64,000 nucleotides of DNA, taken from positions 1 to 64,000 of the forward strand of contig NZ_FCNT01000079.1 in assembly GCF_900021155.1 (NCBI RefSeq), read 5' to 3'. This document shows, one piece after another, positions 9,901-18,547 of the stretch; the first letter of the stretch is position 1; every line of letters starts with the position of its first letter. The notes under the pieces were generated by a model that saw only the letters and a program-made list of their open reading frames with translations, made no database searches and was not told the origin of the DNA. The stretch is from Alistipes sp. CHKCI003. GTDB taxonomy: Bacteria; Bacteroidota; Bacteroidia; Bacteroidales; Rikenellaceae. The position numbers were made by a program, and so were the translations under genes.

Positions 9901-10860
9901 ATGAAAAGACTTTTTGTATCCGCAATCGCGCTGTTTGCGACGCTTTCGCTCTCGGCGCAGGATTTCACGGCGCTGTACAACGAGGCGGCGACCGCTTACA
10001 CGAGCAAGAATTTCGCGGCTGCGGCCGCCAGCTTCCAGAAGTTGATCGACGAGGGCACCGGCTCGCCCGAGGCCGCCGATCTGGTCGCAACGGCCAAGGC
10101 GACACTCCCCAAATGCTACTTCCAGTTGGGCGGCATGGCTTTCAAGAGCCAGAATTTCGACGAGGCGCTGGCCAATTTCGAAAAGTCGGCCGAACTGGCC
10201 GATCTGTACGGTGACTACACCCAGATGCAGAAGTCGAACACTTGGGTGGCCAACATCTATCAGGTGCAGGGCGGCGAAGCCTTCAACAGCAAGGATTATG
10301 CTGCGGCGGCCGAGATTTTCGCCAAAGGATACGCGGCCAATCCCCGCAATACGGATATGGCGCTCAATCTGGCGATGAGCTACTGCGAACTCGCCGTGGC
10401 GAACAACGACATGGCGCAGTATGAAAAGGGAATGGAGGTTTACGAGAACGTTGCCGCCATGAAGGGTCCCAAGTACGACGAGGATGCCGCGAAGGCCGTG
10501 GAGATGATGGCTCTCTACACCAACAACATGGTGGCCAAGATGCAGCAGGCGGGCGATACGGACGGCATCATCGCTATGGCCGATGCGCTGCTTGCGAAGA
10601 ATCCGGTGAATCCCACGGCGCAGAAGGTCCGTCTGCAGGCCTATGCCGACAAGAAAGACTATGCGAAGGTGATCGAACTGGGCGAAGAGGCGGCCGCTGC
10701 TCAGACCAATGACGAGGATAAGGGATATGTATATCTTGCGTTGGGCGCTGCATACAACGCCAAGGAGATGAAGCCGCAGGCCATCGCCGCATTCGAGAAG
10801 GTGGTCGCGGGACCTGCCGTGGAGCCTGCGAAGGCCGCGCTCGCCGAACTGAAAAAATAA
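9901..10860 (+). CDS. Exported tetratricopeptide-repeat protein
   Basis: Secreted or periplasmic TPR protein of 319 residues; its partner is unknown. Residues 1-19 form a signal peptide, with likely cleavage in LSLSA-QDF. The rest is almost entirely helical repeats: YNEAATAYTSKNFAAAAASFQK (about 24-45), CYFQLGGMAFKSQNFDEALANFEKS, GEAFNSKDYAAAAEIFAKGY, and C-terminal LGAAYNAKEMKPQAIAAFEKV. The repeats follow TPR spacing, with conserved small residues and Y/F at helix contacts. Such proteins in Bacteroidota often act as scaffolds in the envelope. The gene has its own consensus promoter and a canonical terminator, so it is monocistronic. Confidence 0.85.
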   Translation: MKRLFVSAIALFATLSLSAQDFTALYNEAATAYTSKNFAAAAASFQKLIDEGTGSPEAADLVATAKATLPKCYFQLGGMAFKSQNFDEALANFEKSAELADLYGDYTQMQKSNTWVANIYQVQGGEAFNSKDYAAAAEIFAKGYAANPRNTDMALNLAMSYCELAVANNDMAQYEKGMEVYENVAAMKGPKYDEDAAKAVEMMALYTNNMVAKMQQAGDTDGIIAMADALLAKNPVNPTAQKVRLQAYADKKDYAKVIELGEEAAAAQTNDEDKGYVYLALGAAYNAKEMKPQAIAAFEKVVAGPAVEPAKAALAELKK

Positions 10861-10885
10861 CCGGATCGGCCGCAGACAGTGAGAG

Positions 10886-10908
10886 GAGGGCTTCGGCCCT
10901 CTTTTTTT
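10886..10908 (+). terminator. Rho-independent terminator of the TPR gene
   Basis: GAGGGC, loop TTCG, GCCCTC, then seven T form a textbook intrinsic terminator 25 bases after the stop. The following stretch to 11155 holds nothing recognisable. Confidence 0.95.
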
Positions 10909-11155
10909 GTGCCGCGGCGGCCCGTCCCGCCCCATGCTGTTCCGTGCGGATGCGCCGGCCGAAAAGGTCTCCGGCACCCCGGACTTTTGTGGGACGGGTC
11001 CGTAAAACGTCTGGACCCTTCCGGCCGCTTCCCGGCTCCGGAAGAGGCGGAACGGTCGGCTGCACGCCGTATTCGGGCGCGCAGCCTCTTGCGGCCCGTT
11101 TTTTGCTCGGGGATGGGTCCGGATGGGAGGTCGGACCCGAGATGACAGCCGCGGT

Positions 11156-12067
11156 TTATCCTTCGTCCGCTACATTGCGCTTTATGCGCTCCAGTCCGCT
11201 GCGCATGAGCGGGGTTTCCCCGAAGCATGACGCGAACTCCCCGCAGCTCATCGCGGTCCAAGCGTCGGCGTCCAGCGCCGTCGGATCGAAAAGGGGGTCG
11301 AATACCGGATTGGAGTGCATGGGCGCTTTTCGGTTGTAGGGACAGCAGCTCAGGCACTCGTCGCAGCCGAAAATCCAGCCGTGGAGGGCGATCGGAGCGG
11401 CGGGTTCCCGCTCGATGGTGTGGCAGGAGATGCAGCGTGCCGTGTCGATCGTGCGGGGTGCGACGATCGCACCTGTCGGACAACTGTCGATGCAGTTGCG
11501 GCAGCGGCCGCACCGCGATCCTTCGAAAGGAGGGTCGTAGGCGTCCGCTCGGTCCGTGAGGAGCAGTTCGCCCAGCAGCACGTAGGAGCCGTAGCGGGGC
11601 GTTACGAGCAACGACTGGCGGCCGATCCATCCCAGACCGGCTTCGACGGCGAGTTGTTTTTCCAGCACAGGCGCCGTATCGCAGAACAGGCGTCCGCCGA
11701 GACGGGGGTATTCCGTACGCAGGGCGTCGAACAGCGTGCCGAGCATGCGTCTGATCGTCGTGTGGTAATCCTTCGTGCAGGCATAGGAGGCGATCTTCGT
11801 CCGGCACCCGTCGGGATAGCCCTCGCCGAACCGGTTTTTGTAGCTTACGGCGCAGACCACGGCCGTCTCGGCTCCTTCGACCAGACGGCGCGGATCGAAC
11901 CGCTTGTCGAGGTTGCGTTCGAGGTAGCCCAGCGACGACTGATAGCCGCGTGCGAGCCAGTCGCGGAAGCGGGCTTCGTTGTCGGCGAAGTGGCGGCATG
12001 AGGCCACGCCGCAGAGGTCGAAGCCCGCTTCCGCGGCGAATTTTTTGATAGCTTCGGTCCGGATCAT
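11156..12067 (-). CDS. queG: Epoxyqueuosine reductase
   Basis: Cobalamin- and Fe-S-dependent enzyme reducing epoxyqueuosine to queuosine in the tRNA wobble position. The 303 residues contain the N-terminal reductase domain with DTAPVLEK (from Asp130) and two ferredoxin-like [4Fe-4S] motifs: CGRCRNCIDSCP (Cys186, 189, 192, 196) and the set Cys212, Cys215 and CDECLSCCP (from 235). ATG 12067 (MIRTEAIKKFAAEAGFD) is chosen over an upstream in-frame ATG at 12166. The canonical start sits right behind a -7 box, and the extra 33 residues are not family-like. The C-terminal HEAT-repeat extension seen in some QueG proteins is absent. Confidence 0.94.
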   Translation of the reverse strand: MIRTEAIKKFAAEAGFDLCGVASCRHFADNEARFRDWLARGYQSSLGYLERNLDKRFDPRRLVEGAETAVVCAVSYKNRFGEGYPDGCRTKIASYACTKDYHTTIRRMLGTLFDALRTEYPRLGGRLFCDTAPVLEKQLAVEAGLGWIGRQSLLVTPRYGSYVLLGELLLTDRADAYDPPFEGSRCGRCRNCIDSCPTGAIVAPRTIDTARCISCHTIEREPAAPIALHGWIFGCDECLSCCPYNRKAPMHSNPVFDPLFDPTALDADAWTAMSCGEFASCFGETPLMRSGLERIKRNVADEG

Positions 12068-12082
12068 GACAATAATTTGGTA

Positions 12083-12121
12083 CAAAGGTAACGTTTTTAT
12101 GGTGTATAATTCGTACCTTTG
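12083..12121. promoter_or_regulatory. Divergent promoter pair for queG and the acyl-CoA synthetase
   Basis: TACCTTTG on the minus strand (complement of 12083-12090) faces queG, and TACCTTTG on the plus strand at 12114-12121 faces the synthetase gene. The two -7 boxes are only 23 bases apart, so the two promoters overlap and polymerase binding should be mutually exclusive. Confidence 0.75.
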
Positions 12122-12167
12122 CCGCGACTCCGTTATTTCCGGATAGCGGATAATATTGGAAAACAAT

Positions 12168-13874
12168 ATGGCTATAGATACGCTTTACGAGCTCGTCCGG
12201 CACAGCGTCCGGATGTTCCCGAACAAGGTCGCATACGAGATGTGCGACGGCGAAAAGGTTACCTATGCCGAGGTCGGCGCGCGAATCGCCAAGGTGCAGG
12301 AAATGCTCGTTTCGGCCGGTCTGGAGCCCGGCGACAAAGTGGCGCTGCTCAGCAGCAATATGCCCAACTGGGGTGTTTCGTACTTCGCCGTTACGACGGC
12401 CGGCATGGTCGCCGTACCGATTCTGCCCGATTTTTCGGACGACGAGCTGGACCGGATCATCGCCCATTCCGAATGCAAGGCGCTGTTGGTGTCGGACCGC
12501 CTCTTCACCAAACTTTCGAAACGGACGGTCGAGTCGCTCAATGTCGTGATCCGCACCAAGAATCTCGGCATCATCTCGCAGAAGGTCTCCCGAACCGGCG
12601 GAACGCATGTGCCCGCGCCCGACGATCTGGCGGTCATCATCTACACGTCGGGCACCACCTCGAAACCCAAGGGGGTGATGCTGACCCACAAGGCCCTGTG
12701 TGCGCAGGTCGGGCTCAGTTCGTCGATCTTCCCCGTCGTGCCCGACGACGTGTTCCTGTCGGTGCTTCCGCTGTCGCACACCTACGAGTGTTCGATCGGC
12801 ATGATCTACCCCTTCTCGATGGGGGCCCGCGTCGTCTACCTCGACCGTCCGCCTACGGCTTCGGTGCTGATGCCCGTGTTGAAGCGAGTCAGACCCACGG
12901 TGATGTTGATCGTGCCGCTCATTATCGAGAAAATCTACCGACATCAGGTGCTCGCCAAGTTCCGGTCCAACGGTTTCTGGCGCACGCTTTATAAGGTAGG
13001 GTTCATGCGCCGCTATCTCCACCGCGTAGCGGGCCGTAAGCTCATGGAGGTGTTCGGAGGCCGTCTGCGGTTCCTCGGCATCGGCGGAGCGAAACTCGAC
13101 CGCGGGACGGAGGCGTTCCTGCTCGAAGCCCGCATCCCTTATGCCATCGGTTACGGTCTCACGGAGACCGCTCCGCTGCTGGCCGGCGCCGCGCCGTCGC
13201 AGGTGCGTCTCGGATCGACCGGACCGCAGGCGCCGGGAGTCGAACTGCGGCTCGAAAACGTCAATCCCGCGACGCGGCAGGGCGAGATCGTGGCCCGCAC
13301 GCCCAGCGTCATGCTCGGGTATTACAAGAATCCCGAAGCCACGGCCGAGGTCTTCACGGCCGACGGTTGGTTCCGCACGGGCGACTTGGGCGAATTCGAC
13401 AAGGACGGGTGGCTTTATATCAAGGGCCGTCTGAAAAATATGATCGTGGGGCCGAGCGGCGAGAATATCTATCCCGAGGAGATCGAGAGCGTGCTCAATA
13501 CGCACGTCTACATCTCCGATTCGATCGTTACCGAACAGGAGGGGCGGCTCGTGGCGCTCGTACACTTCAACACCGAGGCGCTCGAAGCCAAGTTCGAAGG
13601 CTGGCGCGAAGAATGGGAAGAGAAGAAAGAGGAGTGGGAGGCCCGGATGGAGCAGCTCAAGAAGGAGATCGTGGACTACGTGAATGCCAAAGTCAACCGC
13701 TTTTCGCGTATCTCGGAGGTCGTGGAGGAGAAAGACGAATTCATCAAAACCCCGACCCAGAAGATCCGGAGGTTTCTGTACAGCGGTAAAAATACGAAAG
13801 AGGCCGACGGCGGCCGGACGAGCGGCGGCGGGGCCGTGCGTTCCGAAGCGGGCGATCCCGATCGGGCTTCCTGA
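12168..13874 (+). CDS. AMP-dependent synthetase/ligase, long-chain acyl-CoA synthetase type
   Basis: Adenylate-forming enzyme, most likely activating fatty acids to acyl-CoA, membrane-associated or cytoplasmic. The 568-residue protein has the P-loop YTSGTTSKPKG (about 160-170), the motif GYGLTETAP (about 328-336) and the A8-like hinge TGDLGEFDKDGWLYIKGRLKN near 405-425. Near residues 470-495 is a charged coiled-coil-like insert (EEWEEKKEEWEARMEQLKKE), as in several Bacteroidota acyl-CoA synthetases. ATG 12168 is used; an in-frame TTG at 12156 could add four residues. The last about 20 residues are low-complexity (ADGGRTSGGG) and probably non-conserved. Confidence 0.9.
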   Translation: MAIDTLYELVRHSVRMFPNKVAYEMCDGEKVTYAEVGARIAKVQEMLVSAGLEPGDKVALLSSNMPNWGVSYFAVTTAGMVAVPILPDFSDDELDRIIAHSECKALLVSDRLFTKLSKRTVESLNVVIRTKNLGIISQKVSRTGGTHVPAPDDLAVIIYTSGTTSKPKGVMLTHKALCAQVGLSSSIFPVVPDDVFLSVLPLSHTYECSIGMIYPFSMGARVVYLDRPPTASVLMPVLKRVRPTVMLIVPLIIEKIYRHQVLAKFRSNGFWRTLYKVGFMRRYLHRVAGRKLMEVFGGRLRFLGIGGAKLDRGTEAFLLEARIPYAIGYGLTETAPLLAGAAPSQVRLGSTGPQAPGVELRLENVNPATRQGEIVARTPSVMLGYYKNPEATAEVFTADGWFRTGDLGEFDKDGWLYIKGRLKNMIVGPSGENIYPEEIESVLNTHVYISDSIVTEQEGRLVALVHFNTEALEAKFEGWREEWEEKKEEWEARMEQLKKEIVDYVNAKVNRFSRISEVVEEKDEFIKTPTQKIRRFLYSGKNTKEADGGRTSGGGAVRSEAGDPDRAS

Positions 13875-14040
13875 GCGCGTCCGATTCCGGGATTGCGGTG
13901 CGACGTTGCGAGACTGCGGGACGTCGACCGCGGCGGGCGATTTCGTTTCTGCAAATGTGGAGGACGACTGTCTGCCAAGTTTTCGCCCCCCCCCTGAGAA
14001 GTGCCGGTTCGGAAAAAACCTTGAAACATACGTATGGAAG

Positions 14041-14100
14041 GGGCTGTCTAACAAGTTTTTTCAACCCTCTGAGAATTGCGCATCCGGGAAAGTTCCCGAT
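14041..14100 (+). repeat. Outer repeat block, copy 1
   Basis: Starts GGGCTGTCTAACAAGT, then a T-run and CCCTCTGAGAATTGC. The same order, diverged, occurs at 17937-18000. It looks like the decayed end of an insertion element. Confidence 0.65.
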
Positions 14101-14120
14101 GAGCAGTACGAATGAAAAAA

Positions 14121-14223
14121 GGGGCTTGTCTAACAAGTCCCGAAAATCGGAAATCACCCCTGCCAGAATGAATTCTGGCAGGGGTGAAATCGTTGAAATC
14201 AGACTTGTTAGACAGACAGCCCC
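14121..14223. mobile_element. MITE-like element, copy 1 (103 bp)
   Basis: Inverted ends GGGGCTTGTCTAACAAGT and ACTTGTTAGACAGACAGCCCC flank a centre with a perfect 14-base hairpin (CACCCCTGCCAGAA, loop TGAA, complementary arm). It has no coding capacity. A related element in the opposite orientation sits at 18015-18110, on the far side of the DUF2723 gene. The hairpin may double as a terminator for the two converging genes. Confidence 0.75.
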
Positions 14224-14265
14224 TTTTCGAGCGGCCTGCGACGCCGTCTGCCGGTCTTCCCTCGC

Positions 14266-17200
14266 TCAGGGTTGGGGAGCCGGTCGGAGCGAGTCGGCCG
14301 ATGTCCGGTCGCCTACGTCGTAGAGTTCGGCGTCGGAGGCGCCCAGCGTCCGGAAATAGGCGTTCAGCTCGGCGACGATCTCCGTGCGGCCGGCGTAGGC
14401 CGCGAGGTGGTAGAGGTTCCACAGCATGTCGTACTTGTCGAGCATCACATCGTTCACCATATCGGCCTGCACCCCTTCGAATTGCAGGTAATATTCGATA
14501 TAACCGATCAGATTGTCGATATATTCCCGCATCAGCGCGTCGCCTTTCTCGATGGCTCCCTCCGCCTTCATGGCTCCCGCGGCATAGTAGGCCTCGATGT
14601 AGGGATAGGTGTTGGACTCCGTGAAGCGGATCTGCGACGTGGGCAGTTTGGCGAGGCCCGCATCGAGCAGTTCGACCGCCCGATCGGTCTCGCCGCGGCG
14701 CAGCAGTTCTTTGGCCGTGCGGGCGAAGGCGTCGCGGGAGCGGGAGGCCCCGAGATTGTACTGGATGAAGTAGTCGACATAGACGCGCGGATCGGCCAGA
14801 TTCCCGTAGCGGAAACCCCGCTCCCCTTCGCCCAACAGCAGCGGGGCCGTGTAGTCGGGATCAATGCGTCCGATTTCGAGCGTCCGGCGGTCGACGGGCG
14901 TGAGGATCGGCACGAAGCGGTAGGCGTAGCCGTCGAACTGGAGGTAGTCGAGCAGACCCAGCGCTTGAAAGATATAAGGCTGCGTGAGGTAGATGGGACG
15001 CTTCCATTCGAAGTTGGCCAGCATGTCGAGAATCATCAGTTCGTTCTTGTCGAGCGAGGACTTGGTGATGTTCAGATAGACCGTGTCGACCATAAGATCG
15101 CGGTCCGCCTCCTTGACGATGCCCGAGGCGACGGCGTTCTCCTTGTCGACCGGCAGGGCGATCCGCCGCGTGGGGATGAAGTCGGTCAGTTCCCCGTTCG
15201 AGAGTATGCGTTTGCTGTCGGGGTGGTCCGTCGCCACGAAGTCGATCACCTCCCGAATGTCCACGGGGCGTTTGATGTCGTCGGTTACGGGCAGCCAGTC
15301 GTTCACGAAGGTGTATTTGCTTTTGGGCAGCGAGAAGGGCACGGGAGCCGCTTCGTTGGCCCGCGTTTTCATCTCGTCGATGTACCACTCGCCGCCGAGG
15401 TAGGAGGTGTTCATCACCCGCACGTCGGTGCGCACGCCGTCGACCTCCTGATTGAACCACAAGGGGAAAGTGTCGTTGTCGCCGTAGTTGAGGATGATCG
15501 AGTTGGGCAGCGTCGACTGGAGGTAGTTCCAACCGATGTCGCGCGCGAAGGTGCGGTGCGAACGGTCGTGGTCGTCCCAGTTCTGGGCCGCCAGAAGGGT
15601 CGGAATGCCCAGACAGAGGAGCGCAGCCGCTCCGGACAGAAGCGGGGTGCTGCGGCGGAACAGTTTTTCGAGCAGCGCCTTGACGGCCAGTACGCCGAAG
15701 CCGATCCAGATGGCGAAGGCGTAGAACGAACCGGCGTAGACGTAGTCGCGTTCGCGGGGTTCGGCCGGCGAGGTGTTGAAGTAGACCACCAGCGCGATGC
15801 CCGTCATGATGAAGAGCCACATGACGATCGTGAAGTTGCGCTGGTCGCGGTTGAGCTGGTAAACGAGGCCGACGAGCCCCAGCAGGAACGGCAGGAAGTA
15901 GTAGGTGTTGCGTCCCCGGTTGCCGGCCACCTCGGGAGGAAGGTTCTCCTGCGGACCGACGAACTTCTCGTCGATCCACCGGATGCCCGACAGCCAGTTG
16001 CCGTCGGTGATGGGCGACCTCGACGGCTGTATGTCGCTCTGCCGTCCGACGAAATTCCACAGGAAGTAGCGCCAGTACATGTAGCTGAGCTGGTAGTTGA
16101 AGAAATAGTTGAGGTTTTCGGCGAAGGTCGGTTCGAGGATCGCATAGGACTCGCCGTCGGCCGTGGTGTAGATGCGCTTGCGGCCGAAGTCGAGCACTTC
16201 GCCGCGCTGGGGACGCCCCTGCGGGTCGCGGAGAATCTCGCCGTTCTCGTCGCGCAGCACCTCGGTGCGGGTGCGGTAGGCCGCCCACGGCTTGTAGTCT
16301 TCGTCGGAGAACTTGTAGTTCCACATGCGCGGGAAGAGGTGCATGAATTCGGCGTCGTGCTCCATGCCCGTGAGGACGGAGGCTTTTTTATACTTGCCGT
16401 CTTCGTCCAGATAGTAGAGCGTCTTGGACTTGAAGTCCGAGGGCGGGGCCGAGTAGTAGGCGCCGTAGAGCAGTGGGCGGTCGCCGTACTGGTCGCGGTT
16501 GAGCAGCGAGAGCAGGGCGTGGGGGTTGTCGGGGTTGTTGCTGTTCATCGGGGGATTGGCCGCGGCGCGGATCGTTACGGAGGCGTAGGAGGAGTAGCCC
16601 ACCAGAATCATCGTCGTGCTGAGCAGGATGATGTTCCACACCGTTTTGCCGCGCCGGTAGGTCGCCCACGAGGCCCATCCGAGACCGCCGATGAGCGCCA
16701 GTGCGAAGACCGTCATGCCCGAATTGACCGGAAGCCCCAGCGCGTTGACGAAGAAGACATCGACCATCGCTCCGATGTAGACCGAGTAGGGCATGATGAT
16801 GCCGTTGATGGCCAGCAGGATGGCGCCCGCGACGAGTGTGGCGCAGACTACGCCTTTGAGCGTAATCCGGTCCGTCTTGCGGAAGTAGTAGATGAAGACC
16901 AGTGCGGGGATCGTCAGCAGGTTGAGGATGTGGACGCCGATCGACAGTCCCATCAGATAGGCGATCAGCACGATCCAGCGCGAGGAATGGGGTTCGTCGG
17001 CCTGTTCCTCCCATTTGAGCATGAGCCACACCACGAGCGCCGTGAACATCGACGACAGAGAGTAGACCTCGCCTTCGACGGCCGAGAACCAGAACGTGTC
17101 GGTGAAGGTGTAGGCCAGCGCTCCGACGGCTCCGGCGCCGAGGATGCCCCAAGCGTTTGCGGGGGAGAGCTCCATGCCGTTGCGCTCCGCCAGACGGCGG

Positions 17201-17502
17201 GCGAGGTGGGTGATCGTCCAGAACAGAAAGAGGATGCAGAATGCCGAAGCGAGGCAGTTCATGGCGTTGACCATGTGGGGCACGTAGTGCGTCGAGGGGG
17301 CCAGCAGAGTCGCCAGCCGCGCCAGTATCATGAAGAGCGGCGCCCCGGGCGGGTGCCCGACTTCGAGTTTATAGGAGGTGGCGATGAACTCCGAGCAGTC
17401 CCATAGGCTCGACGAGGGTTCCATCGTCATCAGATAGGTCAGCGCCGCGACGGCGAATACGACCCAGCCGATGATGTTGTTCCAGCGTTTGTAGAGGTGC
17501 AT
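14266..17502 (-). CDS. DUF2723 (TMEM260-like) multi-pass membrane protein
   Basis: Large 1078-residue inner-membrane protein. The N-terminal half holds the DUF2723 glycosyltransferase-C-like domain: it opens with a TM segment and then MEPSSSLWDCSEFIATSYKLEVGHPPGAPLF, the acidic-loop signature of the family, followed by about ten hydrophobic segments. The C-terminal part is soluble and includes helical repeats (LLRRGETDRAVELLDAGLAKLP). Eukaryotic TMEM260 is a protein O-mannosyltransferase, and Bacteroidota O-glycosylate envelope proteins, so a role in protein or envelope glycosylation is possible but inferred. ATG 17502 (MHLYKRWNN) is chosen because the next upstream ATG overlaps the -7 box. 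Confidence 0.9.
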   Translation of the reverse strand: MHLYKRWNNIIGWVVFAVAALTYLMTMEPSSSLWDCSEFIATSYKLEVGHPPGAPLFMILARLATLLAPSTHYVPHMVNAMNCLASAFCILFLFWTITHLARRLAERNGMELSPANAWGILGAGAVGALAYTFTDTFWFSAVEGEVYSLSSMFTALVVWLMLKWEEQADEPHSSRWIVLIAYLMGLSIGVHILNLLTIPALVFIYYFRKTDRITLKGVVCATLVAGAILLAINGIIMPYSVYIGAMVDVFFVNALGLPVNSGMTVFALALIGGLGWASWATYRRGKTVWNIILLSTTMILVGYSSYASVTIRAAANPPMNSNNPDNPHALLSLLNRDQYGDRPLLYGAYYSAPPSDFKSKTLYYLDEDGKYKKASVLTGMEHDAEFMHLFPRMWNYKFSDEDYKPWAAYRTRTEVLRDENGEILRDPQGRPQRGEVLDFGRKRIYTTADGESYAILEPTFAENLNYFFNYQLSYMYWRYFLWNFVGRQSDIQPSRSPITDGNWLSGIRWIDEKFVGPQENLPPEVAGNRGRNTYYFLPFLLGLVGLVYQLNRDQRNFTIVMWLFIMTGIALVVYFNTSPAEPRERDYVYAGSFYAFAIWIGFGVLAVKALLEKLFRRSTPLLSGAAALLCLGIPTLLAAQNWDDHDRSHRTFARDIGWNYLQSTLPNSIILNYGDNDTFPLWFNQEVDGVRTDVRVMNTSYLGGEWYIDEMKTRANEAAPVPFSLPKSKYTFVNDWLPVTDDIKRPVDIREVIDFVATDHPDSKRILSNGELTDFIPTRRIALPVDKENAVASGIVKEADRDLMVDTVYLNITKSSLDKNELMILDMLANFEWKRPIYLTQPYIFQALGLLDYLQFDGYAYRFVPILTPVDRRTLEIGRIDPDYTAPLLLGEGERGFRYGNLADPRVYVDYFIQYNLGASRSRDAFARTAKELLRRGETDRAVELLDAGLAKLPTSQIRFTESNTYPYIEAYYAAGAMKAEGAIEKGDALMREYIDNLIGYIEYYLQFEGVQADMVNDVMLDKYDMLWNLYHLAAYAGRTEIVAELNAYFRTLGASDAELYDVGDRTSADSLRPAPQP

Positions 17503-17531
17503 GATTATGTGGTTTCTCGTGTGATTTCCCG

Positions 17532-17539
17532 CAAAAGTA
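17532..17539 (-). promoter_or_regulatory. -7 box of the DUF2723 gene
   Basis: TACTTTTG on the minus strand, about 29 bases ahead of ATG 17502, matches TAnnTTTG. Confidence 0.65.
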
Positions 17540-17700
17540 ATCATTTAACGCCGAATATCCATCATTATTGCCTCTAAATTCTGCGCGGCGGACTTTGCGG
17601 CTGTGCAATCGGCTGGAAAACGATTCCGCCGTGCGGCCGGCATGCGGGGTGTCGGGGCGCCGGAGGGGATGTCCGGCATTCGGGCAGGCGGACGGGCGGC

Positions 17701-17845
17701 GGCCCGTTTGCTTTCGGGTCCGTCCGCCTGCCGGGCCATCCGCCCGCTTATCCGTCCGCTCCTCTGTTCGCCCTCCTGTCCGCCGGCCCGTTTGCTTTCG
17801 GGGCCGTTTATTTGCCGGGCCAGCCGTCCGCTTATCCGTCCGCTC
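17701..17845. repeat. Tandem duplication, period 84
   Basis: GGCCCGTTTGCTTTCGGG starts at 17701 and again at 17785. Each copy then continues with GCCGGGCCA and CGCTTATCCGTCCGCTC. The whole tract is rich in TCCG/TCTG words and noncoding. Confidence 0.8.
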
Positions 17846-17936
17846 GTTTGTCTGGCGGTTCAGCCGTTTATTCGTCTGCTCCGGTTCGTTTCGAAGCGAT
17901 CCGGGTCGGGAGCGCACGCGCGGTCTTCGGACGGAA

Positions 17937-18000
17937 GGGGCGTCCGACAAGTTTTTTTGATCCCTCTGAGAATTGCATATTCGGAGATAACACGAATAAA
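17937..18000 (+). repeat. Outer repeat block, copy 2
   Basis: GGGGCGTCCGACAAGT, a T-run and CCCTCTGAGAATTGC correspond to 14041-14100 in the same orientation. Confidence 0.6.
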
Positions 18001-18014
18001 CGGTGTGAATGAAT

Positions 18015-18110
18015 GGGCTGTATAATAAATTATATTACAGCGATTTAACCTCTGTGGGAATGAATTCTGACAGGGTTGATTTCCGATTTTCGGGACTTGT
18101 TAGACAGCCC
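18015..18110. mobile_element. MITE-like element, copy 2 (96 bp, decayed)
   Basis: It ends with GGGACTTGTTAGACAGCCC, the reverse complement of the left part of copy 1, and shares the segment GATTTCCGATTTTCGGG. The central hairpin and the other end have mutated (GGGCTGTATAATAAAT). It lies in the opposite orientation to copy 1. Confidence 0.65.
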
Positions 18111-18484
18111 TTTGCCGCCGCCGTTCCTGTTATCGCCCGCCGGAGGTTTCGAGGCGGCACCCTTTTCGATCGGGTGTTTCGACAGACGAACGTTTTGCGC
18201 GGGGCCGCCTCCCGATTATTCCTTTAGGGTATTCGTCGTAAAAGGTTGGTCCGTCGAAGGCTTTTTCGCCTTCGAACGCTGCATAGAGGCAGGAGACTTC
18301 CTGTCAGTAACAATGCTTCGGTATCGGCTTGGGACCGTGCGGTGCGGGATCGCTTCGGTTGCGGGTGAGGCGAGTTTCCTAAGATGAGGCGATCGGGCAG
18401 GATTAAACTTACGGTTCGATACGAATATACGAAATCTTCCGACGCCGGATCGTGGGTATGATACGAAACTCGGCCGCGAATACG

Positions 18485-18520
18485 CAAAAAAGCGGAGATG
18501 CCCCGATTCGGCATCTCCGC
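18485..18520 (-). terminator. Rho-independent terminator of the lipoprotein gene
   Basis: GCGGAGATGCC (18492-18502) pairs perfectly with GGCATCTCCGC (18510-18520). On the minus strand the hairpin is followed by a T-run (complement of 18485-18491). Confidence 0.92.
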
Positions 18521-18547
18521 AGGTCCGTTTGGCGGCCGATCCGCAGG

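Larger units (their letters stand above)
13875..14265. other. Convergent intergenic region with C9 run and MITE-like element
   Basis: This lies between the converging synthetase and DUF2723 genes. It holds a run of nine C (13986-13994), a partial repeat starting GGGCTGTCTAACAAGT at 14041 and a palindromic element at 14121-14223. No gene is supported. Confidence 0.7.
17503..18547. other. 1 kb non-coding region with promoter, tandem repeat, MITE and terminator
   Basis: It holds, in order, the DUF2723 promoter, an 84-base tandem duplication, a MITE-like element, a short hairpin near 18252-18275 and the terminator of the lipoprotein gene. ORFs here are low-complexity and not protein-like. Confidence 0.7.

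Noticed and set aside
10701..14054. A 1117-codon minus-strand frame covering the acyl-CoA synthetase and queG regions
   Set aside because: It runs opposite the synthetase and overlaps queG in another frame; no protein-like pattern.
14272..17406. A 1044-codon plus-strand frame opposite the DUF2723 gene
   Set aside because: Composition is Val/Gly/Arg/Asp-rich without motifs, and the minus-strand product has clear membrane segments and family signature.
17369..17950. A 193-residue minus-strand ORF with repeated Thr/Asp/Lys/Arg words
   Set aside because: It is merely the translation of the TCCG-rich tandem repeat and overlaps the true DUF2723 start.
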